The notes beneath the pieces were generated by a model. That model searched no databases. It worked only from the letters and a program-made list of their open reading frames with translations, and was not told the origin of the DNA. A DNA stretch of 64,000 nucleotides from Rhizobium sp. PP-CC-3A-592 (GTDB lineage: Bacteria > Pseudomonadota > Alphaproteobacteria > Rhizobiales > Rhizobiaceae): assembly GCF_003217095.1 (NCBI RefSeq), contig NZ_QJSR01000005.1, positions 217,335-281,334 on the forward strand, in the 5' to 3' direction. This document shows, piece after piece, positions 55,137 through 63,688 of this stretch (position 1 is the stretch's first letter; each line of letters begins with the position of its first letter). Position numbers and translations under genes: made by a program.

Positions 55137-56159
55137 ATGAACGACCCCTTTAACGAAGCGACAGCCCCAAGGAAAGTCCTGACGGCGCAAGACGATGCAT
55201 CCGGGCGCATGGATGCGTGGCTGACCGAGCAGATGGACGGGCTTTTTTCCCGCAATCGCATCAAGGCGCTGATCGAGCAGGGCGCCGTGCGCGTCAACGG
55301 CAAGCCTGTGCTGGAACCCAAGCGCAAGGTGCAGCCGGGCGACGTGTTCGAGATCGGCATGCCGGAGCCGGAAGATCCCGAGCCCAAGGGCGAGGACATC
55401 CCGCTCGACGTGCTTTATGAAGATAACGACGTGATCGTGCTCATCAAGCCGCCGGGGCTCGTCGTGCATCCCGGTGCCGGCAACTGGACGGGGACGCTGG
55501 TCAATGCGCTCATCCATCATTGCGGCGACAGTCTTTCGGGCATCGGCGGCGTCAAGCGGCCGGGCATCGTCCACCGTCTGGACAAGGACACCAGCGGCGT
55601 CATGGTGGTGGCGAAGAACGATCTCGCCCACCGGCACCTCTCCGACCAGTTTGCCGACCATGGCCGTACCGGACCGCTGGAACGCGCCTATGCCGCCATC
55701 GTCTGGGGCCGTCCGCGGGGACTGCGCGGCACGATCGACGCGCCGCTCGGGCGCGCCGGAGACCGGATCAAGCGGGCGGTGAAGAAGCACGACGCCGACG
55801 ATGCGCGCGAGGCCATCACCCATTACGAGGTGACCGAGCGCTACCACGAAAAGCCGGATGCGACGGCGCTGGCCGCCATGGTCGAATGCCGGCTGGAGAC
55901 GGGGCGCACCCACCAGATCCGCGTGCACATGGCCTATATCGGGCATCCCCTGGTGGGCGATGCTGACTATGGCGCGGCATTCCGGACGAAATCGAACCTC
56001 TTGCCTGACGCCGCCAAGGCCGTCGTCGATCGGTTCCCGCGCCAGGCGCTGCATGCGTTCATGCTGGCGTTCGAACATCCGGCGACCGGGGAAACGATGC
56101 GCTTCGCCTCGCCGCTGCCCGACGACATGCTGGAGCTGGCCGCAGCCCTGAAAGCCTAA
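55137..56159 (+). CDS. rluD: RluD-type 23S rRNA pseudouridine synthase
   Basis: A 340-residue enzyme. An S4 RNA-binding domain (about 25-85, MDAWLTEQMDGLFSRNRIKA) precedes the RluA-type catalytic domain with VIVLIKPPGLVVHPGAGNW and the active-site motif VHRLDKDTSGVMVVAKN (catalytic Asp in RLDKD), and ends with the HQIRVHMAYIGHPLVGD segment. RluD makes the conserved pseudouridines in helix 69 of 23S rRNA. The start at 55137 was chosen by frame and by the short gap to the divergent gene. Confidence 0.9.
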   Translation: MNDPFNEATAPRKVLTAQDDASGRMDAWLTEQMDGLFSRNRIKALIEQGAVRVNGKPVLEPKRKVQPGDVFEIGMPEPEDPEPKGEDIPLDVLYEDNDVIVLIKPPGLVVHPGAGNWTGTLVNALIHHCGDSLSGIGGVKRPGIVHRLDKDTSGVMVVAKNDLAHRHLSDQFADHGRTGPLERAYAAIVWGRPRGLRGTIDAPLGRAGDRIKRAVKKHDADDAREAITHYEVTERYHEKPDATALAAMVECRLETGRTHQIRVHMAYIGHPLVGDADYGAAFRTKSNLLPDAAKAVVDRFPRQALHAFMLAFEHPATGETMRFASPLPDDMLELAAALKA

Positions 56160-56262
56160 GTCCGCGAGCGTTCTTACGGGCGGTCGTGAAATCTCGCGCC
56201 CTGCATGCATCCTTTTGTCGATGCCGGCGTTTTTCCGGTATCGATAGCCAAGGAGAGACATC

Positions 56263-56520
56263 ATGATCGATGCCAGCCAGATTAAGGAACATGCCGAAGT
56301 CATCAGCGCCGATGGCGTCCATGTCGGAACCGTCGACGGCGTCGAAGGCGACCGCATCAAGCTGACGAAGAAGGACAATCCGGTCGGCCATCAGGACCAT
56401 CACCATTTCATCGCCCTGTCGCTCGTCGAGAGCGTCGATGACAACCGGGTCAGGCTCAGCGCCAAGAGCAATGAGGCGTTCCTGTCCGAGCAGGAAGATG
56501 ACGGCGCGGCCATCCGCTGA
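56263..56520 (+). CDS. DUF2171 small protein
   Basis: An 85-residue protein: IDASQIKEHAEVISADGVHV, then GTVDGVEGDRIKLTKKD and HHHFIALSLVESVDDNRVRL. The PRC-barrel-like strand pattern and the G-x-x-x-G-T-V-D turn match DUF2171. An AAGGAGAGA ribosome-binding site precedes the start. The function is unknown. Proteins of this family often occur as stress- or stationary-phase small proteins, but nothing here shows that. It stands alone between rluD and rpoH. Confidence 0.75.
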   Translation: MIDASQIKEHAEVISADGVHVGTVDGVEGDRIKLTKKDNPVGHQDHHHFIALSLVESVDDNRVRLSAKSNEAFLSEQEDDGAAIR

Positions 56521-56636
56521 CGCTGTCCGGACCTACCGGAAAATCTGGTGTGAGGGGTTGATTTCAGCCCCTCGATGCCGATCTTACCGAGATAACCCGA
56601 AGCCCGAGGATGGAGTCGCAATCGCGCGGCTGCATC

Positions 56637-56665
56637 CTTGAATCGTGCGCTGAGCGTTCTTATCT
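56637..56665 (+). promoter_or_regulatory. Candidate promoter for rpoH
   Basis: CTTGAA at 56637-56642 and TTATCT at 56660-56665 are 17 bases apart, about 75 bases before the rpoH start. The -35 fits both the vegetative and the heat-shock consensus, and rpoH autoregulation would be plausible. Weak evidence. Confidence 0.3.
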
Positions 56666-56740
56666 TGGTGACCTGTGGGGTCGAAGGACCCACATGCCCG
56701 GCTTGCCAGATGGAGGCCGGAACGAGAAAGGGGTGCAAAC

Positions 56741-57646
56741 ATGGCCCGTAGTACGATGCCGACACTGACCGCCGGCGAAGGTGGTCTCAATCGATATCTC
56801 GATGAAATCCGCAAGTTCCCCATGCTGGAGCCGCAGGTCGAGTATATGCTCGCCAAGCGCTATCAGGAACATGACGACCGCAAGGCCGCCCATCAGCTCG
56901 TGACCAGCCATCTGCGCCTCGTGGCGAAGATCGCCATGGGCTATCGCGGCTACGGTCTGCCGATCGGCGAAGTCGTTTCCGAAGGCAATGTCGGCCTGAT
57001 GCAGGCCGTGAAGAAATTCGATCCGGAGCGCGGCTTCCGTCTGGCGACCTATGCCATGTGGTGGATCAAGGCCTCCATTCAGGAATACATCCTGCGCTCG
57101 TGGTCGCTCGTGAAGATGGGCACCACCGCCAACCAGAAGCGGCTGTTCTTCAACCTGCGTCGCCTCAAGGGCAAGATTCAGGCGCTGGATGACGGCGACC
57201 TGAAGCCGGATCAGGTCAAGCAGATCGCGACGACGCTGAACGTCTCGGAAGCCGAGGTTATTTCGATGAACCAGCGGCTTTCGGGCGATGCCTCGCTGAA
57301 CGCGCCGATCAAGGCGGGCGAGGGCGAATCCGGGCAGTGGCAGGATTGGCTGGTCGATGCCAGCGACAGCCAGGAAGACATCCTGATCGAGCAGGACGAA
57401 CTGGAGAACCGCCGTTCGCTTCTGTCGGGCGCGATGGAGGTGCTCAACGATCGCGAGCGCCGCATCTTCCAGGCGCGTCGCCTGACGGAAGATCCGGTGA
57501 CGCTGGAAGAACTCTCGACCGAATTCGAGATCAGCCGCGAACGCGTCCGCCAGATCGAGGTTCGTGCCTTCGAAAAGGTGCAGGATGCGGTGCAGAAGGC
57601 CGCTCTTGCCAGGGCGCAGGCCTTGCGGGTCGTCGAAGACGCTTGA
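56741..57646 (+). CDS. rpoH: Heat-shock sigma factor RpoH
   Basis: A 301-residue sigma-32. Region 2 holds HLRLVAKIAMGYRGYGLPIG and EGNVGLMQAVKKFDPERGFR with LATYAMWWIKASIQEYILRS. The family RpoH box follows (NQKRLFFNLRRLKGKIQAL). Region 4 is TLEELSTEFEISRERVRQIE. It directs RNA polymerase to chaperone and protease genes; several rhizobia carry two rpoH genes and the second is not in this window. The start at 56741 matches the family start MARSTMPTL. A terminator follows. Confidence 0.95.
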   Translation: MARSTMPTLTAGEGGLNRYLDEIRKFPMLEPQVEYMLAKRYQEHDDRKAAHQLVTSHLRLVAKIAMGYRGYGLPIGEVVSEGNVGLMQAVKKFDPERGFRLATYAMWWIKASIQEYILRSWSLVKMGTTANQKRLFFNLRRLKGKIQALDDGDLKPDQVKQIATTLNVSEAEVISMNQRLSGDASLNAPIKAGEGESGQWQDWLVDASDSQEDILIEQDELENRRSLLSGAMEVLNDRERRIFQARRLTEDPVTLEELSTEFEISRERVRQIEVRAFEKVQDAVQKAALARAQALRVVEDA

Positions 57647-57669
57647 GCTGACGCCACTTCAACATTTTC

Positions 57670-57705
57670 AAGCCCGGCTGTTCCGCAGTCGGGCTTTTTG
57701 TTTTG
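57670..57705 (+). terminator. Rho-independent terminator after rpoH
   Basis: AGCCCGGCTG and CAGTCGGGCT form a 10-base stem (one G-T pair) with a TTCCG loop, followed by TTTTGTTTTG. Confidence 0.85.
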
Positions 57706-57855
57706 TTTTGGCCCTATCTCGAAAAACTGCTGAAAATGCGACCGATTGCTTTAGGATTTTGATTCCGAAAGAGGCCTACAAGACGAGATGTGACCTGCAT
57801 CGCCGGGCGTGCCTGCGGTGTGGTGTCAGGGAATGTCGTTGGAAAGAGGCAGGTC

Positions 57856-58029
57856 ATGCAAGAGACAATGGAGGGCCATGCCATGCCGATGCTGCGGCCC
57901 CCGCCTGCTCGCGGGCAGAAAAGCCGAGCGATGCGGCCGACACTGAGGATTCTGGCGATTGCCGGTGCCCTCGCTCTGTCCGCCGGGGTTTGGACCGGCG
58001 TCTACGCGCTGGTTCGCCTCGTCTGGTAA
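57856..58029 (+). CDS. Small membrane-anchored peptide
   Basis: A 57-residue protein. A polar, Pro/Arg-rich head (MPMLRPPPARGQKSRAM) leads into one membrane helix (LRILAIAGALALSAGVWTGV, about residues 30-50) ending YALVRLVW. A GAAAGAGGCAGG leader lies before the ATG. No family is recognised. It converges with the next gene across 9 bases. A real gene is likely because of the ribosome-binding site and clean helix, but comparative support is needed. Confidence 0.5.
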   Translation: MQETMEGHAMPMLRPPPARGQKSRAMRPTLRILAIAGALALSAGVWTGVYALVRLVW

Positions 58030-58038
58030 AGATGCGCG

Positions 58039-58365
58039 TTAATTGGCGCCGTCTGCAGCTGCGAGCAAAATGCGCAGTTCCCGATCCAGCGCGTCGGCGA
58101 TCTGCCGCGGGTCGGATTCATCCGCCGATGCGGCATCAATGTCAAAGAGTTCGATAACGGCAAGGTCGATCTGCATCTCCTCGGCGGAGACAGGGTCGGG
58201 CTCTGGCTCGTAGTAGATCCGGCAGTGGTCCACAAAGTCGCGGCCGACGTCGCCGTCCAGCAGAAGCGCTAGCGTCTTGCCGTTTTCGTCACGAAAGTGA
58301 AAGACCGTGTTCAGGCCTTTCGGCGTTGTGGATAGGTGACGTGCTGCGAATGCGAGTTCCGACAT
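58039..58365 (-). CDS. Acidic hypothetical protein
   Basis: A 108-residue protein with an N-terminal alpha/beta segment (STTPKGLNTVFHFRDENGKT, then LALLLDGDVGRDFVDHC) and an acidic C-terminus (pairs of Asp/Glu). No signal peptide, membrane helix or known domain is visible. A GAGG sequence precedes the start. Its length and even codon use suggest a real gene of unknown function. Confidence 0.55.
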   Translation of the reverse strand: MSELAFAARHLSTTPKGLNTVFHFRDENGKTLALLLDGDVGRDFVDHCRIYYEPEPDPVSAEEMQIDLAVIELFDIDAASADESDPRQIADALDRELRILLAAADGAN

Positions 58366-58447
58366 AGACGACCTCGAATGTTCCCAACAGCCACAATCTA
58401 CCAGACATCATGGTGCATTGTCGCTAACTTTTTGCAGTGCAGCAAAA

Positions 58448-58630
58448 TCAGCCGGCGAACCGTTCCATGACGAAGCTGTCGGGCGATCCCTGCAGGACGC
58501 GGTTGGTCTTTTCGAGCGACATGGAGCTCATTGAGACACTCGGTGCCTCCGGCTGCGACAGCACGGTTGCCGTTATGAAGGTTGCGGTCAGCGCGATGTA
58601 GGCTGTCAGGGCTGCAAATCGTATCGACAT
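58448..58630 (-). CDS. Short exported peptide
   Basis: A 60-residue protein with an N-terminal hydrophobic signal or anchor (FAALTAYIALTATFITATVL, about residues 5-24) and a Ser/Met-rich mature part (SVSMSSMSLEKTNRVLQGSP). A strong AGGAGAG site lies upstream of the ATG at 58630. No family is recognised. It is divergent from the catabolic cluster start at 58793 and probably unrelated to it. Confidence 0.5.
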   Translation of the reverse strand: MSIRFAALTAYIALTATFITATVLSQPEAPSVSMSSMSLEKTNRVLQGSPDSFVMERFAG

Positions 58631-58792
58631 GGCATCTCTCCTGGTTTTCGGCACAACTCACGCTTTCTTCGAAAGTTCCGTAAGCTACGGATGACTGTGG
58701 GGAAAGCGCTGCTTTGCCGGCTTTGCGCGCTTGCCGGAGGGATGCGACCGTTTAATATGACCGGGGGAGCCTTTCGACCGACGGAGCCGTCT

Positions 58793-60094
58793 ATGACGTT
58801 CGACACCATCATTCGCCATGCCAACCTTGCCGATGACCAGATGGGCGTCGATATCGCGATCTCCAAGGGGCGGATCGTCGCGGTGGAACCCGGTATCACG
58901 GCGGAAGCAGGCGAGGTTATCGATGCGGGTGGCCGGCTCGTCAGCGCGCCGTTTATCGATATTCATTTTCACATGGATGCGACGCTGTCGCTCGGCACGC
59001 CCCGGCTCAACCGGTCAGGCACGCTGCTCGAAGGCATCCAGCTCTGGGGGGAGCTGAAGCCGCTCCTGACCAAGGAAGCGGTGATCGAGCGCGCGTTGCG
59101 CTATTGCGACCTTGCGGTTTCCCAAGGGCTGCTTGCCGTGCGCAGCCATGTCGATGTCTGCGACGAGCGGCTGACGGGGGTCGAGGCGCTGCTGGAGGTG
59201 AAGGATCTCGTGCGGGATTATCTCGACCTGCAGCTCGTGGCCTTTCCGCAGGACGGCTATTTCCGCTCCGTGACGGCGGCCCGCAATCTCGAACGCTCGC
59301 TCGACATGGGCGTCGATGTCGTCGGGGGCATTCCGCATTTCGAGCGGACGATGGAAGACGGGCGGCGCTCGGTGACCGCGCTCTGCGAGATCGCGGCGAA
59401 ACGGGGGCTGCTGGTCGATCTGCACTGCGACGAGACCGACGACCCGATGTCGCGCCATATCGAAACTTTGGCTTACGAAACGCAGCGCCTCGGGCTTCAG
59501 GGGCGGGTGGCCGGTTCGCATCTGACATCCATGCATTCGATGGACAATTACTACGTCTCCAAGCTTCTGCCGCTGATCGCGGAGGCGGAGATCCATTGCG
59601 TGCCCAACCCGCTGGCCAATATCGTGCTGCAGGGGCGGCATGATACCTATCCGAAGCGGCGCGGCATGATGCGCGTTCCCGAGCTCATGGCGCTCGGCGT
59701 CAACGTCGCCTATGGCCAGGACAGCTGCATGGACCCCTGGTATTCGTTCGGCAATGCCGACATGCTGGATGTCGCGCATATGGCCGTCCACACGGGGCAT
59801 ATGACAAGCCCGGCTGCGGTCAGAGCCTCGTTCCGGGCGGTGACCGAAAACGCGGCCCGCACCTTCGGGCTCGAAGGCTACGGCATCGCGCCGGGTTGCC
59901 ATGCCGATCTCGTGCTTCTCGAAGCGCGCGATGCGGCGGAGGCTGTGCGCATGCGGGCGAACCGGCTGATGGTGCTGCGCCGCGGCAAGGTCATCGCGCA
60001 GACGCCGCCGCGCACGGCAAAGCTGTCGCTGGCCGGGCGGCCGGACACGCTGGAGCCGTGGCGCTATGCGCCGGTCGAGGCGTCGGCACCATGA
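58793..60094 (+). CDS. Cytosine-deaminase-like amidohydrolase
   Basis: A 433-residue TIM-barrel amidohydrolase. H58 and H60 in FIDIHFHMD are metal ligands, LLVDLHCDETDDP mid-protein and GQDSCMDPWYSFGNADMLDV near residue 305 match CodA-type deaminases (compare GHDDVFDPW). It should deaminate or hydrolyse an amino- or amide-substituted N-heterocycle; cytosine is possible but the altered GQDSC suggests another substrate. The start at 58793 was chosen at MTFDTIIRHAN. Its stop overlaps the next gene by four bases (ATGA), so the two are co-translated. Confidence 0.82.
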   Translation: MTFDTIIRHANLADDQMGVDIAISKGRIVAVEPGITAEAGEVIDAGGRLVSAPFIDIHFHMDATLSLGTPRLNRSGTLLEGIQLWGELKPLLTKEAVIERALRYCDLAVSQGLLAVRSHVDVCDERLTGVEALLEVKDLVRDYLDLQLVAFPQDGYFRSVTAARNLERSLDMGVDVVGGIPHFERTMEDGRRSVTALCEIAAKRGLLVDLHCDETDDPMSRHIETLAYETQRLGLQGRVAGSHLTSMHSMDNYYVSKLLPLIAEAEIHCVPNPLANIVLQGRHDTYPKRRGMMRVPELMALGVNVAYGQDSCMDPWYSFGNADMLDVAHMAVHTGHMTSPAAVRASFRAVTENAARTFGLEGYGIAPGCHADLVLLEARDAAEAVRMRANRLMVLRRGKVIAQTPPRTAKLSLAGRPDTLEPWRYAPVEASAP

Positions 60095-60594
60095 GCCTCG
60101 ACATCCCGCCACCCCGCCTCGGGCAGAGCGAACGCAATGCGGCCGACAGTGCCGGCGGGCTTCCGGCGGGCGGGTTCAACGCGCTCGTGCCGGAACTCGA
60201 TGTGACGGACCTTAGCCGCAGCCTGACCTTCTGGTGCGACCTCCTCGGTTTTGCCATCGCCTACGACCGCAAGGCGGCGAACTTCGCCTATCTGGAGCGC
60301 GAGGGTGCGCAGATCATGCTCTCGCAGATCAACGGCACCTGGGTCACGGCGCCACTGGAGCCGCCGCTCGGGCGCGGGATCAATTTCCAGATCGCGGTCT
60401 CCGATATCGCCGCCATTGCCGAACGGCTGGCGCAGGCGGACTGGCCGCTCTTCCGGGGCGTTCAGGATGCCGTCTACAATGTCGGGGGTGAGGACCGGGC
60501 GTCTCGCGAGCTGCTGGTGCAGGATCCGGACGGCTATCTCGTGCGTCTCGCGCAGCGCCTTCCGATCGGCGTGCGTAAGGTGGTGCGAACCTGA
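60091..60594 (+). CDS. VOC/bleomycin-resistance-like protein
   Basis: A 167-residue protein. After an unusual 28-residue Pro/Gly-rich leader come two beta-alpha-beta-beta-beta units: ALVPELDVTDLSRSLTFWCD and then GINFQIAVSDIAAIAERLAQ, ending LLVQDPDGYLVRLAQ. This is the VOC fold of bleomycin-binding proteins and extradiol-type enzymes, but the strict metal triad is unclear. It may be an isomerase, dioxygenase or drug-binding protein for the catabolic cluster. Co-translated with the amidohydrolase. Confidence 0.7.
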   Translation: MSLDIPPPRLGQSERNAADSAGGLPAGGFNALVPELDVTDLSRSLTFWCDLLGFAIAYDRKAANFAYLEREGAQIMLSQINGTWVTAPLEPPLGRGINFQIAVSDIAAIAERLAQADWPLFRGVQDAVYNVGGEDRASRELLVQDPDGYLVRLAQRLPIGVRKVVRT

Positions 60595-60604
60595 AAGGCA
60601 GCGG

Positions 60605-61522
60605 ATGACGGTCATCGCCCTCAGGGCTTTGCAGGCCTTCGAAGCGGTGGGGCGGCTTGGCAGCGTGACGGCGGCGGCCGTCGAGCTTGGCGTTTCCCCC
60701 GGGGCCGTCAGCCAGCACCTACGCAAGCTGGAGGCGCATCTCAGCGTAAGCCTGATCGAGCGCCGCGGCCGGCGCATCGCGATGACGGCGCTCGGTCACC
60801 TCTACCACGCCGAGATCGCCAAGGGCTTCCTTCAGTTCGAGGCGGCGGGACGCGTGCTGGCACGGGCGCGCAATACGGGCGGGTTGACTCTGTCGGCGCT
60901 GTCCTCCGTCGTCAACAAATGGATCGGCCGCCGTATCTTCGACTGGCAGGCGGTGCATCCCGATGCGCAGATCCGCATTCTCGGGCAGGACGCGGAGCCG
61001 CGGCTCGGCATCGACGAGGTCGATTTCCGCATCACCTACGGCCTGCGCGGCAGTCCACATCCCCACAGCGCCGCGCTTTTTCGAGACTGGGTGGTGCCGG
61101 CCTGCGCGCCGGCCCTGATCGCGGACCATGCCGGGCCTGTCGGTCCCGCGGAAATCCTGCGCCATCCGCTGCTGCATGTCGCCTGGGAGCAGCATTTCTC
61201 GACCTTCCCGCACTGGCGCGACTTCGCCCACGCGGCTGGCGTCGACTTTGCGGAGGGTGGGGCCGGCCTGTCGTTCACGCTGTCATCCAGCGCCATCGAT
61301 GCCGCGGTCAACAAGCGCGGCTTCGTGCTGGCGCAGATGTCGATGATCACGGATGAGCTTGCCGCAGGCACGCTGGTCGTGCCCTTCGACCTGCGGCTGC
61401 CCCTGCCGGAGAGCTATTTTCTCGCCTGGGACCGCTCCGCCCTCGACAAGCCGCATGGGCAGGCGTTCCATGGCTGGCTGACGGCGCTCGGGCGGCGGCA
61501 GGGACTGGCGTCGGCGCCGTAA
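60605..61522 (+). CDS. LysR-type regulator, GcvA-like
   Basis: A 305-residue LysR-family activator. The N-terminal winged helix is LRALQAFEAVGRLGSVTAAA, then VELGVSPGAVSQHLRKLEAH. The C-terminal periplasmic-binding-like domain contains the W-E-Q-H-F-S-T-F-P-H-W segment of the GcvA subgroup. It sits inside the cluster, 10 bases after the VOC gene, and reads with it rather than divergently, which is unusual for LysR regulators. The effector is probably a substrate or intermediate of the pathway. Confidence 0.85.
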   Translation: MTVIALRALQAFEAVGRLGSVTAAAVELGVSPGAVSQHLRKLEAHLSVSLIERRGRRIAMTALGHLYHAEIAKGFLQFEAAGRVLARARNTGGLTLSALSSVVNKWIGRRIFDWQAVHPDAQIRILGQDAEPRLGIDEVDFRITYGLRGSPHPHSAALFRDWVVPACAPALIADHAGPVGPAEILRHPLLHVAWEQHFSTFPHWRDFAHAAGVDFAEGGAGLSFTLSSSAIDAAVNKRGFVLAQMSMITDELAAGTLVVPFDLRLPLPESYFLAWDRSALDKPHGQAFHGWLTALGRRQGLASAP

Positions 61523-61633
61523 TGACCTTGCGCGACTGTTTAGAAAAACTCACATAGAACGTCGTTTGCCGGGCTTGTCCGCCGGCCGGTTCCCGCCATA
61601 CTCCGGGCAGTCGATCACAGGAAGGCACCTCGC

Positions 61634-63010
61634 ATGGCACGGCAGGACAAGCTCAAGCTCGGGACGTTCGTCTACACCTTCGGGTTCCACCCCGCGAGCT
61701 GGCTGCACCCTTCCAGCGATGTGACCGGGGCGAACGATATCGCGCATCTGAAAAAGGTCGCGCAGATGTCCGAAGCGGCCAAGTTCGATTTCCTGTTCAT
61801 GGCGGATTCGCCGGCGGCCGGCATCGGCGATCCCGATGCGCTGGCCCGCAGCCCCACCAAGATGAACCGTTTCGAGCCGCTGACGCTGCTCTCCGCGCTG
61901 TCCATGGTGACGGAGCGGCTGGGTCTCGTGGCGACCGCATCGACCAGCTATTACGAGCCCTTCAACCTCGCCCGCATCTTCGCCTCCATCGACCAGCTGT
62001 CGAACGGGCGCGCCTGCTGGAACGTCGTGACGTCGGATCACGACGAGACCGGCTACAATTTCAACCGCACGGGGCTCGATCCGCACGAAATGCGCTATGA
62101 GCGGTGCCGGGAGTTCGTGGATGTCGTCTTCGGGCTCTGGGACAGTTTTGAGAAGGATGCGCTGCTGCTCGACCGCGACAGTGGCCTCTACTACGACAAG
62201 GCCCGGCATCACATGCTGAACCATGTCGGCAAGCACTATCAGGTGCGCGGACCGCTCAACATCGCGCCCTCGGCGCAAGGTCGGCCTGTGATCGCGCAGG
62301 CCGGCGGGTCGGAGGCCGGCATGGACCTCGCCGCGCGCACGGCCGAGATCGTCTTCAGCCTTGCCTCCAATATCGACCGGAACCGGGCGTTCTACGCGAA
62401 CGTCAAGGGACGGATGCCGGCGCTCGGGCGCGATCCCGACGATCTCAAGATCATGCCGGGCGTGGTGCTGAATGTGGGGGAGACGGAGGCCGAGGCGCGA
62501 GCCAAGGTCGAGTTCCTGATCGATAGACTGCATCCCGATGTCGGACGGCTGATGCTGTCGGAATTCCTGGAGGCGGACCTGCGCGGCGTGCCGCTGGACG
62601 AGCCATTCCCGATGGACCGGCTTCCCGAACAGCCGAAGGGCTCCAAGGCGCTGTTCGAGGAACTGACCGATTTCGTGAAGAAGGGCCATACGGTGGGCGA
62701 GCTGATCCGGCTTTACGCCGAGAAGCACACCGGCAACGGCATCACCGGCACGCCGGTGCAGATCGCAGATTTCATGGAGGAATGGTTCGAGACGCGCGCG
62801 GCCGACGGCTTCATCCTGATGTTCCCGACCCTGCCGGCAAGCCTTGAGGATTTCTCTCAGTTGGTCCTGCCGGAACTGCGCCGCCGCGGGCTGTTCCGGG
62901 AGGAATATGAAGGCGCGACGTTGCGCGAGAATCTCGGCATCTCCGTACCAGTCAACCGTCATACCGCCGCCCGGCAACGTTCCGGCACCTCGGACGTTCA
63001 GGCTCGGTAA
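61634..63010 (+). CDS. Flavin-dependent monooxygenase, NtaA/SnaA/DszA type
   Basis: A 458-residue LLM-class monooxygenase. The N-terminus LKLGTFVYTFGFHPASWLHP, the KFDFLFMADSPAAG segment, the STSYYEPFNLARIFASIDQL helix and the NVVTSDHDETGYNF loop match the nitrilotriacetate/pristinamycin/dibenzothiophene-sulfone monooxygenases. These use FMNH2 supplied by a partner reductase, encoded 140 bases downstream. The substrate is not predictable from sequence. The start at 61634 follows a GAAGG sequence. Confidence 0.85.
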   Translation: MARQDKLKLGTFVYTFGFHPASWLHPSSDVTGANDIAHLKKVAQMSEAAKFDFLFMADSPAAGIGDPDALARSPTKMNRFEPLTLLSALSMVTERLGLVATASTSYYEPFNLARIFASIDQLSNGRACWNVVTSDHDETGYNFNRTGLDPHEMRYERCREFVDVVFGLWDSFEKDALLLDRDSGLYYDKARHHMLNHVGKHYQVRGPLNIAPSAQGRPVIAQAGGSEAGMDLAARTAEIVFSLASNIDRNRAFYANVKGRMPALGRDPDDLKIMPGVVLNVGETEAEARAKVEFLIDRLHPDVGRLMLSEFLEADLRGVPLDEPFPMDRLPEQPKGSKALFEELTDFVKKGHTVGELIRLYAEKHTGNGITGTPVQIADFMEEWFETRAADGFILMFPTLPASLEDFSQLVLPELRRRGLFREEYEGATLRENLGISVPVNRHTAARQRSGTSDVQAR

Positions 63011-63150
63011 AGCATACGCGAAGATCGAGGTCCGTCCTTCGCAGTCCTGTTTTTGGTGGAAGGAAGATGTTCAGTGCATTCGGATAGACAGGGAGCCCCG
63101 ACCGAGGATATGCCGTCGATCGGAATGCTCCAGATGCGAGGTGTCGTGAC

Positions 63151-63678
63151 ATGACTGCTGCCGTTTTTCCGTCTGGCGTGGACGTGGCCGGCCCCGATGC
63201 CGCGGCCTTCAAGCTCTCCATGCGCCATCTCGCCGGTGCCGTCTGCGTCATCACGGTGGGCGATGGCGAGGGGCGGACCGGGTTTACCGCGACGTCGGTC
63301 ACCTCGCTCTCGGCTGAAGTGCCCTCGGTCATCGTCAGCCTTAACCGCACATCCTCCTCCTGGCCCGTGCTGGAGCGGAGCGGCCATTTCTGCGTCAACG
63401 TGCTGGCGGAAGGTCAGGACGGTGTTGCCAAGGCCTTTGCCGGCGCGGACGGACGCCGGGGGGCTGAGCGCTATGCCGGCGCCGAATGGACCCGGCTTGA
63501 TAGCGGCGGATGGGCGCTTGCCGATGCGCTGACCGTCATCGATTGCGGCCTCGACGAGGCGCTGCATCGCCACACGCATGCCATCCTCATCGGCCGCGTG
63601 CGCAGCGTGCAGGTTCGGCCGGACGTGGCACCGCTTCTCTACTTCAATGGCGGCTTCCGTACGCTGCTTCCCGAATAG
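63151..63678 (+). CDS. Flavin reductase, partner of the monooxygenase
   Basis: A 175-residue HpaC/NtaB-type flavin reductase. FKLSMRHLAGAVCVITVGDG, then GFTATSVTSLSAEVPSVIVS and GHFCVNVLAE, are family hallmarks including the flavin-binding T-x-T/S loop. It reduces FMN or FAD with NAD(P)H and releases it to the monooxygenase upstream. Gene order monooxygenase-reductase is the standard two-component arrangement. No domain is missing. Confidence 0.88.
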   Translation: MTAAVFPSGVDVAGPDAAAFKLSMRHLAGAVCVITVGDGEGRTGFTATSVTSLSAEVPSVIVSLNRTSSSWPVLERSGHFCVNVLAEGQDGVAKAFAGADGRRGAERYAGAEWTRLDSGGWALADALTVIDCGLDEALHRHTHAILIGRVRSVQVRPDVAPLLYFNGGFRTLLPE

Positions 63679-63688
63679 GACGACCCGC

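Noticed and set aside
58793-63678. Assignment of the last cluster to the Rut pyrimidine pathway.
   Set aside because: The monooxygenase is of the longer NtaA type rather than RutA, and no rutB-rutE-like genes are present.
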